Assembly: GCA_003249255.1 (NCBI GenBank)
Contig: QKJP01000063.1
Coordinates: forward strand, 1 to 54,373
DNA from: Bacteroidales bacterium
Lineage (GTDB): Bacteria; Bacteroidota; Bacteroidia; Bacteroidales; Marinilabiliaceae
DNA length: 54,373 bases
Reading direction: 5' to 3'
Part shown: in pieces, positions 17,610 to 27,181 of the stretch
Position numbering within the stretch: the first letter of the stretch is position 1
How the letters are laid out: each line of letters starts with the position of its first letter
Made by a program: the position numbers and the translations under genes
The notes under the pieces: model-generated
The model's input: the letters and a program-made list of their open reading frames with translations, nothing else
What the model was told of the DNA's origin: nothing
The model's database searches: none

Positions 17610-18412
17610 TATTTTCTTTGTACATCTTCTAAGTTAACACGCTCCAGAACATCTAACATACCACCTCTGGTTGCGTTGTATAATTTAATGCCTTTTCGTT
17701 GGCAATAATCTTTTGCACACTTATAATCATCCATAAGCCCCTTGTGAATATCTTCCGGCGTATTGGTAAGTGTAAATTTATGTTCAAGAAATTTGCTGTG
17801 TTTGTTTTTTCCACTATAATTGCAGTCTGCACCAATAATATAAATCTCACTAAAGCCCATGTAGACAGCGATTTGTATAGCAAAATGAGCTACAGATGTA
17901 CCGGCATATGCTCGGCTAGCAATATCTACTCCGAATTTTATTTTCCTAAATCGAGCGGGTACAACAGATCTTTCGAATGCATTTACACAGAGATGATCAA
18001 CAATCGGAATAGGGTGTGAAAACGGAGTTTCCCAATTAATTTTCTTGTATGGGTAAAATGCACAGTCAAATTGTTGGGATCGAATATCAGCTTCATTATT
18101 CTTAAAAACAATGTCGTCATATATACAATAGTAAGTAGGTCTCCAATCTGTTTTATCATATAGTTTGTAGATTGAATTCATCGAAAAAGTAAATTCTCCT
18201 TTTAACAGGTTTATATCTTCAATAGTTAAACTAGGACCTGTTGCAACAATGAAGCACCTTTTATTTTTATGAATTCCTTTAAATTTTTGAAGTTGATTGA
18301 ACTTGCTCCTATGTAAATTAGGTTGAATGTACCCCCAAAATAAACGCATAAAAAATCTTAGTACGAATCTTATAAGCCACTTTAACTTAACTTTAATATT
18401 AGTAGTGTACAT
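17609..18412 (-). CDS. MptE-like / DUF115-family protein
   Basis: 267 residues. A nucleotide-binding-like motif CFIVATGPSLT follows a basic, partly hydrophobic N-terminus. Later segments SMNSIY, YCIYDDIV and GFSEIYIIGADCNYSG are typical of the DUF115 / 6-hydroxymethylpterin diphosphokinase MptE-like group. In bacteria members of this group are usually found in glycan loci and may act as glycosyltransferases; the pterin role belongs to archaea. The gene is tightly coupled on both sides (one-base TAATG overlaps with the acyltransferase and flippase genes). Its action on the glycan is inferred from position only. Confidence 0.7.
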   Translation of the reverse strand: MYTTNIKVKLKWLIRFVLRFFMRLFWGYIQPNLHRSKFNQLQKFKGIHKNKRCFIVATGPSLTIEDINLLKGEFTFSMNSIYKLYDKTDWRPTYYCIYDDIVFKNNEADIRSQQFDCAFYPYKKINWETPFSHPIPIVDHLCVNAFERSVVPARFRKIKFGVDIASRAYAGTSVAHFAIQIAVYMGFSEIYIIGADCNYSGKNKHSKFLEHKFTLTNTPEDIHKGLMDDYKCAKDYCQRKGIKLYNATRGGMLDVLERVNLEDVQRK

Positions 18413-19467
18413 TATAGGAATTTATCAATAATATTGAATGTTTTTAATTTCGACAAGCCTGTTTCATAAACTCTCTTTCGCATTAGTTCTACCATACTAC
18501 CTGATATGAAAATACATAATGCAAACAGAATGATAAAACTTATGAATTCTATTTTTGAAAAATGCGCTTTACTATCTTTAACAATTTGGGCTATAAAGTC
18601 TCTAACAAGTGGGTGGTCATGGATCATATAAATACCTAAGGTTGTTGCTGCAACCTTGTTGATGAGATTATTTGCTTTAATCTTATAATTATTGAAAATA
18701 AAAAACAGTGAAATGGCTGAAATTAAAATAAAGGGATTGTTATAATAAAACAATTGCCAAACTAAATTTGATTTTTTAATATATAAGAGCGTAATACCAG
18801 TGATACTTATTATGAAAGTTGAAAATGTAAGAACAGTCTTTGCATAACGAATTTCTATTTTGTGTATATTCGTAAATCTTCCTAGTAAATAAATAAGTAT
18901 AAAACTAAATATGTGATAACCACTTTTTGAAATTCCCCCAAAAATAAAGCTTGAAAAGCAGTTTAATAAAATTAAACCTAAAATTAGAATAGTAGCTTGG
19001 TTCTTACATATGTTTTTTATGCCTTCATTTAGAAAAGGAGCTAAGAAATATAGTCCAATATAGTTAGTAATAAACCACCAAGTGTTGTTAGAAATAGGGA
19101 AGAATGCTTTAATTATGTATAGATAACTAAAATCGTTTGGATTTATATAAACGAATATTAGTTTAATTATAACAGAATAGCTAACAGCTTGAATTATAAA
19201 AGAAAAAATAGTTGATGTTTTAAATTTTATTCCAAAATATCCTGAAATAAAAACATATGAATTAACAGCTATGGCCAAAATGCTATTAAAAATAATTTGG
19301 GAGTAAGTTGTATTATCAGAAATAAATCCAGGTTCAGAAATGTTTTTAAGTCCTAATCCATGTACAATAATGTGATGACCAATAATCATCAGCATTAAAA
19401 TGATTCTTAAGAGTTCAATGTTAGATGATCTATTGGGGGGCTTTAATTTTTGAGAATATTGTTGCAA
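18412..19467 (-). CDS. Membrane O-acyltransferase (acyltransferase 3 family)
   Basis: 351 residues, about 10 membrane segments. The N-terminal RSSNIELLRIILMLMIIGHH is the family signature (ELLR-x(3)-hydrophobic-H), with the essential His near residue 31. The later NNTWWFITNYIGLYFLAPFLN and TLGIYMIHDHPLV segments also fit. It probably acetylates sugar hydroxyls of the polysaccharide using acetyl-CoA from the cytoplasm. It is the first gene of a tightly packed group acyltransferase-DUF115-flippase. Confidence 0.88.
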   Translation of the reverse strand: MQQYSQKLKPPNRSSNIELLRIILMLMIIGHHIIVHGLGLKNISEPGFISDNTTYSQIIFNSILAIAVNSYVFISGYFGIKFKTSTIFSFIIQAVSYSVIIKLIFVYINPNDFSYLYIIKAFFPISNNTWWFITNYIGLYFLAPFLNEGIKNICKNQATILILGLILLNCFSSFIFGGISKSGYHIFSFILIYLLGRFTNIHKIEIRYAKTVLTFSTFIISITGITLLYIKKSNLVWQLFYYNNPFILISAISLFFIFNNYKIKANNLINKVAATTLGIYMIHDHPLVRDFIAQIVKDSKAHFSKIEFISFIILFALCIFISGSMVELMRKRVYETGLSKLKTFNIIDKFL

Positions 19468-19939
19468 TTTTAATCTTATTTGTAGTTGTATTGGAAAGTG
19501 AAAACAATTTTTTGATTTATTTATCCTTAGTATTTTTCAAAAAACGTTGTAACTTTTCCGAGGAAATCAACGAATTTCAATAGACTATTTTTCTTTAAAA
19601 TAATCCAACTGCGGGACCCTAATTAAATTAACATAAGTTACATTTTTGTTGTTATTTTAATTTTAAACTTAAATAATAAATCGTCATAGAGTTTTTACTA
19701 ATTATAGAGCATCATGTGAATGATCTGAGATTTTTAAACTATCAATAATGTTAAATTATATAGAAGTTGGTAGAGAACTACTTGCTATTAATCGTTAGAT
19801 GTATCCAGTTCTATACTTTAATTAAATCTGTCAGGAGCTTCGAACGCTGCCAAATTTAAAACTGGTATCTTCTGAAGGTCTTTTCTGCGCTAAATGATTC
19901 ATTAAAAAATTATGTAATTAATTATTGACCTCTAAAGTT
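19468..19939. other. Gap upstream of the O-acyltransferase gene
   Basis: 472 bases, AT-rich, with no supported gene, hairpin terminator or repeat copy that I can see. It should carry the promoter of the acyltransferase-DUF115-flippase group on the minus strand. Confidence 0.35.
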
Positions 19940-20602
19940 TTATATTTTTACAATACCCCTTTCTACTAACCAGTTTGCATAATGGAAATCTTCTTCAGTA
20001 TTCAAATCAATAGACTCCATTTTAGATACCTCAATTGGTTTAGGTGTTGCGCCTATACGGCAATGATATTTTTCTAAAGCTTTTTTAGTGATACCGTAGA
20101 GGGCAGTAGTTTCTTCCATTACAGGGACTAAATCCTGACTCCTAGGTAGGACAACGGGCTGGTAATTAACCGGTTGGTTGTTCCACCAAAAAAAACCGTT
20201 TTGCTTTATTGCGGTAAAAACAGAATCATGTTTTGTAGTTGTTAGCAATTCTTTAACACATGCTTTTATTGTGTCAATAGTTAAAAGAGGTGCTGTTGCA
20301 AATAATTGAAAGTAGAAATCGTATTCCGGAAAAGCATTCAAGTGAGAGATCAATAGATCATTTCCATTTGCGGAGTTTTCTGCCAATTCCGGTTTACGTT
20401 TGATTGTATGAATACCTAAAGTTTTTGCATAACTTTCAATTTCTTCACTGTTTGTATCCACATATATAGCATCAAATATATCTGCTGCAATTGCTTTTTC
20501 AATAATGATTTGGTATAATGGTTTACCTCCGATAAGTCGAAAGTTTTTTCCTTTTACGCGCTCACTATTTGCTTTAATCGGTATGAAACAAGCTACTTTC
20601 AT
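19940..20602 (-). CDS. CMP-sugar synthetase, NeuA-like cytidylyltransferase
   Basis: 220 residues from the ATG at 20602. The start MKVACFIPIKANSERVKGKN carries the R-x-GS/KN nucleotide-binding motif of the acylneuraminate cytidylyltransferases. FQLFATAPLL and FTAIKQNGFFWWN fit CTP and sugar binding. It activates a 2-keto-sugar or related sugar with CTP. No neuB- or neuC-like gene is in the window, so sialic acid is not demonstrated; pseudaminic, legionaminic or other nonulosonic acids, or a related substrate, are open. The longer in-frame start at 20668 would overlap the neighbouring gene and adds a non-homologous segment. Confidence 0.85.
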   Translation of the reverse strand: MKVACFIPIKANSERVKGKNFRLIGGKPLYQIIIEKAIAADIFDAIYVDTNSEEIESYAKTLGIHTIKRKPELAENSANGNDLLISHLNAFPEYDFYFQLFATAPLLTIDTIKACVKELLTTTKHDSVFTAIKQNGFFWWNNQPVNYQPVVLPRSQDLVPVMEETTALYGITKKALEKYHCRIGATPKPIEVSKMESIDLNTEEDFHYANWLVERGIVKI

Positions 20603-20645
20603 GTTTTTGGATGTTAGGTGATAAAAATTCTTGTTAATAAGTTTG

Positions 20646-21287
20646 TTAAAACATAATAATAAAACCAATACTAGAACTTGGCCAACCTACTTCTGCATAA
20701 GAAGCAATTCTTTTATATAATGCATACCTTATTCCCGCATAAGGCATTGGAGTATATTCAAAACCACTAAACATTTCATCCGTGTCTTTTCCAAAGTAGC
20801 CGCCAGATGCAATACCCACATATAAGTCAACCGGCGGGGATTTGCGATCTGTTAAGTCAAAAAAGTGAAACGATGTTCTAATTGCCAGTGCATAAACTTT
20901 GTCTGTATTAACTCCACCTGGTTGTTTTTCTCTTATAAATACGTTGCCCTGAAGTCCTGTAGAGAACCTTGGCGAAATATTAAAGTCATAGCTTCCTTGT
21001 AAACCTGCGATAGGGCCGTACTCCAATCCACTGCCAACACCACCCGATAAAAAGTGTCTACCAAATTTTCTTCCTCTACCAAAAGGGCTACTGCCACCTC
21101 TTCTTCTACTCCCTCTTCTTCTTCCTCTTCTTTTGATAAGGTATTCAAAATCTGAAGAGTTATTAAGCTCAAGAGAAGTGTTGGAGTTTGATAAATTTAT
21201 ATAGGATATTGGTTCTTCTGCCAAAATGTTTTCAAAACTCAGGCTGAAGAAAAAACAAATAATAAGGAGACGAATTGAGAATTTCAT
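20646..21287 (-). CDS. Outer-membrane beta-barrel protein with an Arg/Gly-rich linker
   Basis: 213 residues. A signal peptide (IRLLIICFFFSLSFENILAEE) precedes a short linker and then an unusual basic stretch (about residues 52-78) made almost wholly of R, G and S: IKRRGRRRGSRRRGG and FGRGRKFGRHF. The rest shows alternating strands (SGLEYGPIAGLQGSYDFN, YALAIRTSFHFF, YAGIRYALYKRIASYAEVGW) ending in Phe, which fits a small OmpA/OmpW-like barrel. I recognise no named family. Its place between the sugar-activation genes on the same strand suggests a role at the outer membrane with the polysaccharide, possibly holding an anionic glycan. That is inference. Confidence 0.75.
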   Translation of the reverse strand: MKFSIRLLIICFFFSLSFENILAEEPISYINLSNSNTSLELNNSSDFEYLIKRRGRRRGSRRRGGSSPFGRGRKFGRHFLSGGVGSGLEYGPIAGLQGSYDFNISPRFSTGLQGNVFIREKQPGGVNTDKVYALAIRTSFHFFDLTDRKSPPVDLYVGIASGGYFGKDTDEMFSGFEYTPMPYAGIRYALYKRIASYAEVGWPSSSIGFIIMF

Positions 21288-21375
21288 TCTTGATTGATTT
21301 ATAAAGTTGGGTGTTAACGCAGGTAAAGGTAATATTTTTGATTAAATTATAGATGTAATTGATTAAGTTACGTTT

Positions 21376-22803
21376 TTATTGACCAATTGCTTTGTAGCAA
21401 AAACCTATTTCTTTCATGGAGTTAGCATCAAGGATGTTTCTTCCATCAAATACAAATGCAGGTTGCATCATGGAGTTGTAAATACTTTTCCAATCATAAG
21501 TTTTAAACTCATCCCATTCGGTAAGGATGGCAATTGCATGAGCCTTATTTGTAGCCTCTTCCGGTGTGGTGTGGATGTGAACGAGTTGTTTAATTTCTTC
21601 AAGGGTCATCAAGTCACCTTGCTCAACATATTTGCCTATGCGATTCTTCTGAAGGTATACTAGGTCGTTAATGATTTGTTGTTTTGATACCTTGGGATCA
21701 TAAACGTGAATTTCAGCACGATCTTGAAGTAGTTCATCCGCTACATAAATTGCTGCGCTTTCTCTGGTATCGTTGGTGTTTTTTTTAAAGGCCCAGCCCA
21801 AGAAGGTTATTTTTTTACCTGCAACAGTATTAAAGAGTGTTGAAATAATGTTGTTTGCAAAACGGTGTTTTTGATAGTCATTTAATTTTACAACTTGTTC
21901 CCAATAATCAGCAACTTCAGGTAAGTTAAAATAACGACACAGGTAAACTAAATTTAAAATGTCTTTCTGAAAACAAGAACCTCCAAAACCAACTGAAGCT
22001 TTAAGGAACTTTGAACCTATTCTACTGTCTCGTCCAATCGCATTGGCTACCTCATCAATGTTTGCTTCTGTTTTTTCACATAAAGCTGAAATGGCGTTAA
22101 TGGAAGAAACACGTTGAGCCAAGAAGGCATTAGCTGTTAGTTTTGATAATTCAGAAGACCATAAACGAGTTGTAATAATTTTTTCTCGAGGCACCCAGTT
22201 TTCATATACTTCAACTAATGCATCAATTGCAGCTTGGCCTTCCGAGTCCTGTTCTCCACCAATTAATACCCTGTCTGGATTTTGAAGGTCGTCGATGGCT
22301 GTACCTTCAGCTAAGAACTCTGGACTTGATAGTATCTGAAAGTTTACATTTGAGCTATTGGAATCCAGGATAGTTTTTATTGCTTCGGCGGTTCTTACAG
22401 GTAGGGTAGATTTTTCAATGACAATTTTGTCACTGGTTGCGACTTTAGCAATTTGTCTGGCGCAAAGTTCAATGTATTTTAAGTCAGCAGCCATTCCCTT
22501 GCCTATACCATAGGTTTTGGTAGGAGTGTTTACTGATATGAAAATCATTTGTGCTTCTTGTATTGCTTTTTCAGTGTCTGTAGTGAAGAAGAGGTTTTTG
22601 TTTCTTGTTTCAGCAACTACTTCAGGTAAACCTGGTTCATATACTGGTAAGTCCTCTAAATTGTCACTATTCCATGCGTCAATTTTCTCTTGGTTTAAAT
22701 CTGCGATAGTAACGTTTATGTGTGGGCATTTTTGAGCTAATACAGCCATCGTTGGACCACCAACGTAACCTGCTCCAATGCAACATATATTCGTGATTTT
22801 CAT
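21376..22803 (-). CDS. UDP-glucose 6-dehydrogenase
   Basis: 475 residues from the ATG at 22803 ([20 protein letters not shown]). The NAD-binding GAGYVGGPT, the catalytic FGGSCFQKD (nucleophile Cys) and the C-terminal [16 protein letters not shown] are all present. Length and GGPT motif resemble the longer, animal-type UGDH that also occurs in Bacteroidota. It oxidises UDP-glucose to UDP-glucuronate in two NAD-dependent steps. I reject the longer in-frame start at 22890, which adds 29 residues before the Rossmann strand. With the epimerase gene next upstream it would supply UDP-GlcA and UDP-GalA for the glycan. Confidence 0.95.
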   Translation of the reverse strand: MKITNICCIGAGYVGGPTMAVLAQKCPHINVTIADLNQEKIDAWNSDNLEDLPVYEPGLPEVVAETRNKNLFFTTDTEKAIQEAQMIFISVNTPTKTYGIGKGMAADLKYIELCARQIAKVATSDKIVIEKSTLPVRTAEAIKTILDSNSSNVNFQILSSPEFLAEGTAIDDLQNPDRVLIGGEQDSEGQAAIDALVEVYENWVPREKIITTRLWSSELSKLTANAFLAQRVSSINAISALCEKTEANIDEVANAIGRDSRIGSKFLKASVGFGGSCFQKDILNLVYLCRYFNLPEVADYWEQVVKLNDYQKHRFANNIISTLFNTVAGKKITFLGWAFKKNTNDTRESAAIYVADELLQDRAEIHVYDPKVSKQQIINDLVYLQKNRIGKYVEQGDLMTLEEIKQLVHIHTTPEEATNKAHAIAILTEWDEFKTYDWKSIYNSMMQPAFVFDGRNILDANSMKEIGFCYKAIGQ

Positions 22804-23480
22804 TTGGGTTGTTAATTTTCCTATTTTGAATATGAAAGTAGAATTCTCTTGAATTCTATACAGTACATATAGCTTCGCCTTGTCAGTCACATGCTTAACG
22901 AGCCGGTGCTGCTATTGTTTTGTGTGAAACGCACTGCTTTAATTAAATCATTGTGGATTGATAATTAGCTGGTTGCGTTTTTTTTGTTTTGAAGAATACT
23001 GAGATTCATCAAATAATTGTGGGCAAAAATAATAATTTTTGGAAGAACTTTGGATTAGGAGACTTGTTTTGCAGCAGGGTTTGTTGATAACTATGGATGT
23101 TTGGCGTTGTGTTAAATTTGTTATAGGGAGTTTAGTTGGTTGTTTGTTAGTTTTTTAGTGTTTTAATAAGTAGTTTGATTGTTCGTTAGATTATGTTTAT
23201 AACTTATTAGAAGATAGGTTTTGATGTGCTGATTTGCTAATGGGATGTTGTGTTTATTAATCATTGTTTTACAAGGATTTTACGAGATTGTTAGTCGTAC
23301 TCCATAATTTAAGATAAAAGGTTGTGGAATGAAGTTCAAGGATAATTCTTTGCTACAATGAAAAATCTAAATTATGTAGGATATGGCTAAAAGCTAACAA
23401 TAATAAGCTATTTGTTTCTTTAAATGGTAATACAATACTCTTTAATTCAGTAATTTTAAGTGTCTTTGGTGATGCGTTTA
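22804..23480. other. Gap between ugd-like and epimerase genes
   Basis: 677 bases without a supported gene. It contains one copy of the TGTGCTGATTTGCTAATG intergenic word (23225-23242, see the repeat at 25278-25553). The promoter for the dehydrogenase gene should lie at its left end. It contains no RNA gene that I can recognise. Confidence 0.4.
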
Positions 23481-24530
23481 TTATTTGTAGTAGTTTTTAA
23501 ACCATTCAACAAAGTTAACAATGCCTTCTTCAAGCTTTATCTGACTGTTGTGTTTGGTGAATTGCTCCAGTTTATAAGTATTTGCCCAGGTTTTATAAAC
23601 CTCTCCATCTTGCATTGGTAAATATTTTTTGGCTACGGTTTTTTCCATGCTTTGTTCCAGAAGGTTAATAAAGTTCATGAGTTGAATAGGGGAGCCATGA
23701 CCAATGTTGAGTATTTGATATAAATTTAAATTTTCTAACGGGCAATGCAATACTTTTGAGATACCTTCTACAATATCTTTAATGTAGGTGAAGTCGCGTT
23801 CCATTTTTCCATTGTTGAAAATGTTAATTAGTTGGTCATGCCTGATGGCGTTCGCAAAAAGCATAGGCGCCATATCCGGTCTTCCCCACGGTCCATACAC
23901 GGTAAAGAAGCGAAGTCCAATACATGGCAAATTATATAGGTGGCTGTAGGCGTGGGCAATTAATTCATTGCTTTTTTTTGTGGCGGCATATAAACTAACC
24001 GGAGTGTCAATCTGATCTTCTTCAGAGAATGGAATTTTTGAATTTGCTCCATAAACTGAGGATGAAGATGCATAGATTAGTTTTTTAACCTCTGTACGAC
24101 GACAAGCATCTATGATGTTAAAAAAGCCTACAATGTTTGATTGAATATATAATTCAGGATTGTTAATGCTGTGTCTGACACCTGCCTGAGCTGCCAGGTG
24201 AATAACTTGTTCGAATTGATGATCTTCAAACAGCTTTTGAATGCATTCTTTGTCTTCCAAATTTAATCGAACGAAGGAGTAATTCGGATGAAGGACAGAT
24301 TGGATTAGCTTATTAAATGCTATCGGCGTATAATCTTGTTTTCCTTTTTTTGTTTTAACAGCATCATCAGTTGAATAAATACCTGTTTCAGCCAACCTGG
24401 CATATTTTAAATTAACATCATAGTAATCATTAATGTTATCGATACCAATTATTTCATGTCCTTCACGAATTAATTTTTGTACGAGGTGAAATCCAATAAA
24501 ACCGGCAGTGCCTGTGACAAGTATTTTCAT
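23481..24530 (-). CDS. UDP-glucuronate 4-epimerase (SDR family)
   Basis: 349 residues. The N-terminal GTAGFIGFHLVQKL is the SDR glycine motif. ASSSSVYGANSKIPFSE and YAATKKSNE (Tyr-x3-Lys) give the catalytic residues. RFFTVYGPWGRPDMA is characteristic of the UDP-glucuronate epimerase (CapI/LspL) group. It interconverts UDP-GlcA and UDP-GalA, so it follows from the dehydrogenase. It is the first gene of the minus-strand polysaccharide locus. Confidence 0.9.
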   Translation of the reverse strand: MKILVTGTAGFIGFHLVQKLIREGHEIIGIDNINDYYDVNLKYARLAETGIYSTDDAVKTKKGKQDYTPIAFNKLIQSVLHPNYSFVRLNLEDKECIQKLFEDHQFEQVIHLAAQAGVRHSINNPELYIQSNIVGFFNIIDACRRTEVKKLIYASSSSVYGANSKIPFSEEDQIDTPVSLYAATKKSNELIAHAYSHLYNLPCIGLRFFTVYGPWGRPDMAPMLFANAIRHDQLINIFNNGKMERDFTYIKDIVEGISKVLHCPLENLNLYQILNIGHGSPIQLMNFINLLEQSMEKTVAKKYLPMQDGEVYKTWANTYKLEQFTKHNSQIKLEEGIVNFVEWFKNYYK

Positions 24531-24821
24531 GCTTATGGGAAGGGTATTCTAAAAAAAAGTGATGTTGCGTTTAAACTCTATTCTGCATTGGTTGGCTAAA
24601 ATAAAAAAATATTCTGACATCTGTTTGTCTTTGCATCCTGTATGGGAAATTAATAAACTACGGCAGGCATGGAAAAGCTCTTTAAAAAAGTAGTCGCTTA
24701 ATTAGAGGTTTTGATTTTGAAATTGATGGTTTTATGTTCGTAAAGAATAGAGGTGGATTTAATGTAGAATTCTTTTTCATTATTATCTTTAATCCTATTA
24801 ATTCATATCAAAAAAAGAAAA

Positions 24822-25277
24822 ATGAGAAAAAGTTATTTAACATTAACGCTAACTCTGTTAATAAGTGTATTTAGTTTAAGTGCACAAACTCAATCAGAAA
24901 CCATTAAAACTTTTTTATCAGGCATTGTGTCTTTTGAAAATGTGTCTGTCGATGAGGGTTCGCCGATAAGTACGGTCAATGAATTGGCAGCTGAGCAAGC
25001 TGATAAAATTATGGTGTTAACAAAGGATAATGTGATTGATATGGTAGCTGAAGCTGAGAAGTATAAGCATTGTTTAATTACCGTAAGAAATCATACGGTT
25101 GCAAAAATTACAGATCACCTGGACTTTGTGCAATCCGGTTCTTGGGGAAGTGTTATGCCTAAAGGAGAGGGTTATGTGGCCAAAGGTGGATTAAATCACA
25201 AGGTTGATTATCTGAATAATATTATTGGGTCTGCTGATGCTCAAGAACGTAAGGTGTATTTCTTTGGGAAAAAGTAA
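24822..25277 (+). CDS. Secreted protein of unknown function
   Basis: 151 residues with a clear signal peptide (KSYLTLTLTLLISVFSLSAQ, cleavage after SLSA). The remainder is a small soluble domain with a hydrophobic core (IMVLTKDNVIDMVAEAEKYK, CLITVRNHTVAKI) and no motif that I recognise. A possible -7 box TATCTTTA (24784-24791) lies 31 bases upstream. The nearest terminator hairpin is nearly 280 bases downstream. Confidence 0.65.
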   Translation: MRKSYLTLTLTLLISVFSLSAQTQSETIKTFLSGIVSFENVSVDEGSPISTVNELAAEQADKIMVLTKDNVIDMVAEAEKYKHCLITVRNHTVAKITDHLDFVQSGSWGSVMPKGEGYVAKGGLNHKVDYLNNIIGSADAQERKVYFFGKK

Positions 25278-25553
25278 TTATTAAGTGTGCTGATTTGCAA
25301 ATGCTGTAATGTGCAAATTAAGCTCTTAATTACTCGAATTTTTTCGATTGTTAAAAGTATCGTGTCGGACTAATTAAACATACTCCTTAGATAAAAAGGG
25401 TAAGGCGGTTGGTAGAAGTCAATAATGTGCTGATGAGCAAATGCGTAATATGCTAGTTTAGGTTTCTGATTATTGTTATTTATCTCATCGTATTGAGAAT
25501 GGTATCTGAATGACTAATAATTTGTTTACGCAGATATTTTGAAATTATTATTT
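25278..25553. repeat. Gap with copies of the TGTGCTGATTTGCAAATG intergenic repeat
   Basis: Copies at 25286-25303 and 25426-25445. Related words lie at 23225-23242, 25755-25790 (inverted), 27390-27406, 27541-27560 and 28294-28314. All are intergenic and on either strand, so this is a dispersed family, not coding sequence. No gene is supported here. Confidence 0.55.
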
Positions 25554-25580
25554 AAGGAGACTTAGGGTCTCCTTTTTTTT
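25554..25580 (+). terminator. Rho-independent terminator
   Basis: AAGGAGAC (25554-25561) pairs with GTCTCCTT across a short loop and is followed by a run of T. It lies 277 bases after the nearest gene, so it may end a long 3' UTR or a separate small RNA. Confidence 0.7.
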
Positions 25581-25848
25581 GATTACGAATTTCACTAATT
25601 CGCACTAATTTATATCACCTTTTGGATTGAGTTTCATTGAGTTAATTATTGCTGTGTTTTTTAAAAAAAATCAGGCATTGTCCGAAAATCGTGTCAGCGT
25701 TGATGAACTACGAATATTTTAGTCATTATGAGCTTATGTTGTATCTTGAATAATTGGCACATTATTTCATTTGCACATCAGTATAATGTGACCTTTTTGT
25801 CTAACGACCTTTGTTTGTATAACCTTATTGTGATAATATCGTTAATGT
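25581..25848. other. Remainder of the gap before the DUF4421-like gene
   Basis: No gene is supported. It holds an inverted copy of the intergenic word (25755-25790, GGCACATTA...TTGCACATCAG). Confidence 0.4.
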
Positions 25849-25856
25849 TAACTTTG
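25849..25856 (+). promoter_or_regulatory. Predicted -7 box for the DUF4421-like gene
   Basis: TAACTTTG matches TAnnTTTG in full, 33 bases before the ATG at 25889. A TATTG element about 20 bases upstream (25826-25830) is a weak -33 candidate. Confidence 0.45.
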
Positions 25857-25888
25857 AATTGTTTTTAAAGTTGAAACGATAAACAATT

Positions 25889-26905
25889 ATGAAATTAGAT
25901 ATTCTGATAAGTTTACATTTCTTATGTTTTTCAGTTCTTGCATTGGGTCAAGGTAAAAAGGATGAAGATTTGTATATCGAGCATTATAAAGATAAGCTTG
26001 TTACGAAAGTAAGTGTTTCGAATGATTTTGAATTTTTTGAACTGTTAAGCGAAAATCAAAATCTTGTTTTTGTACCTAATATTAACCAAACACTTAAAGC
26101 CGGCGTTTCATACAGGTGGTTAAGTTTATCAATGGATTTTCAACCTGGTTATTTAATTGGAACTAAGACTGATGACTTAAAAGGTAGATCCAGGTATTAT
26201 CAATTTAAACTGTATGTTCATACGAGGCGTATCTTGCAGAATTTTTCGTTGCAAAGGTATAAGGGTTTTTATTTAGGAAATAGTGCAGAATTGGGATTGA
26301 GTACAGAAGAAAAGCCTTTTGTAGTTTATCCGGAATTAATATATAGAACAATTTCTGGTTATACAGCTTATCGTGTGAATAGAAATTTCTCATTAAAGGC
26401 TTTATCAGCCCAAACCGAAAAGCAGTTACAGAGTGCCGGAACATTATTGCCGGTATTGAATTATCGCATATATTCCATCGGTAATCAAAGTGAGCTTATG
26501 CCTAATGAAAGTACTCAAAAGGTGAACAGTTTTGAGTGTGTTTTTCAGTTGAGTTATTTGTATACCTATGTTTTTCGGCAAAATTGGTATGCCTCAGCAG
26601 GCTTAGGTACAGGAGCAGGGATTACTTTAAGTGAAGTAACGACTCGGTTTTTTGATGATCCCCAAATGGTTTCAATTCACCGTAATCCTCATTTGCGTTG
26701 GGCAATTGAATTGGAAGCTGGCTATTCAACACCAAGATTGTTTGGAGGTGTTCAATTCAAGGCAGGAAGCGATTGGATGAAGCAAAAGGGAACCAGTACC
26801 TCCTTGGTACGCAATGAGTTTATGTATCAGATCTTTGTTGGTTATCGCTTTGGAGCTCCTGTTTTGTTAGAGAAGGTGTTTGATAAGGTGAGTTTTTGGG
26901 AGTAA
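25889..26905 (+). CDS. Outer-membrane protein, DUF4421-like
   Basis: 338 residues. Signal peptide ending VLALGQ. The segment YIEHYKDKLVTKVSVSNDFEFFEL, then LVFVPNINQTLKAGVSYRWLSLSMDFQP, resembles the start of DUF4421 proteins of Bacteroidota (a Tyr/Lys-rich opening, then PN...G...Y...L). Many alternating aromatic strands and a terminal aromatic residue fit a beta-barrel in the outer membrane. Function unknown. It is a single gene. The family match is from memory of the pattern and should be taken as likely, not certain. Confidence 0.65.
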   Translation: MKLDILISLHFLCFSVLALGQGKKDEDLYIEHYKDKLVTKVSVSNDFEFFELLSENQNLVFVPNINQTLKAGVSYRWLSLSMDFQPGYLIGTKTDDLKGRSRYYQFKLYVHTRRILQNFSLQRYKGFYLGNSAELGLSTEEKPFVVYPELIYRTISGYTAYRVNRNFSLKALSAQTEKQLQSAGTLLPVLNYRIYSIGNQSELMPNESTQKVNSFECVFQLSYLYTYVFRQNWYASAGLGTGAGITLSEVTTRFFDDPQMVSIHRNPHLRWAIELEAGYSTPRLFGGVQFKAGSDWMKQKGTSTSLVRNEFMYQIFVGYRFGAPVLLEKVFDKVSFWE

Positions 26906-27014
26906 GATTTAAATGTGTGAATTAGTGAATGTGAAAATGGATCAAAAAAAGGTAGAAGTATTCAGTCATTCGTTATATATTTTATACCTAGCTCTGATGT
27001 TTTCATTTCGTATT

Positions 27015-27100
27015 ATCGTGTACTTGCTGACATAGAGATGCAAAAGCATAAGGTTTAGAAAGTGAAACCATAAAACTCGGAGTCTCTGGGTTGATATTTA
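27015..27100. repeat. Diverged CACAGAG/CTCTGTG repeat, copy 3
   Basis: CATAGAGATGCAAAAGCATA, a middle part with GAAAGTGAAACCATAAAACTC, then GGAGTCTCTGGGTTGATATT follow the same plan as the copies at 1449 and 7908 but with more changes. Intergenic, no gene. Confidence 0.4.
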
Positions 27101-27181
27101 TTAACATTATACCAAGCCTTTTTAAATTTTGTGTAATTGCGGACATTCAATTTGTGAAAATGATCGAAAACCTGATTTAGG

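Noticed and set aside
19940-20602. Firm assignment to sialic acid activation
   Set aside because: The enzyme family fits, but no neuB or neuC partner is in the window, so the sugar is left open.
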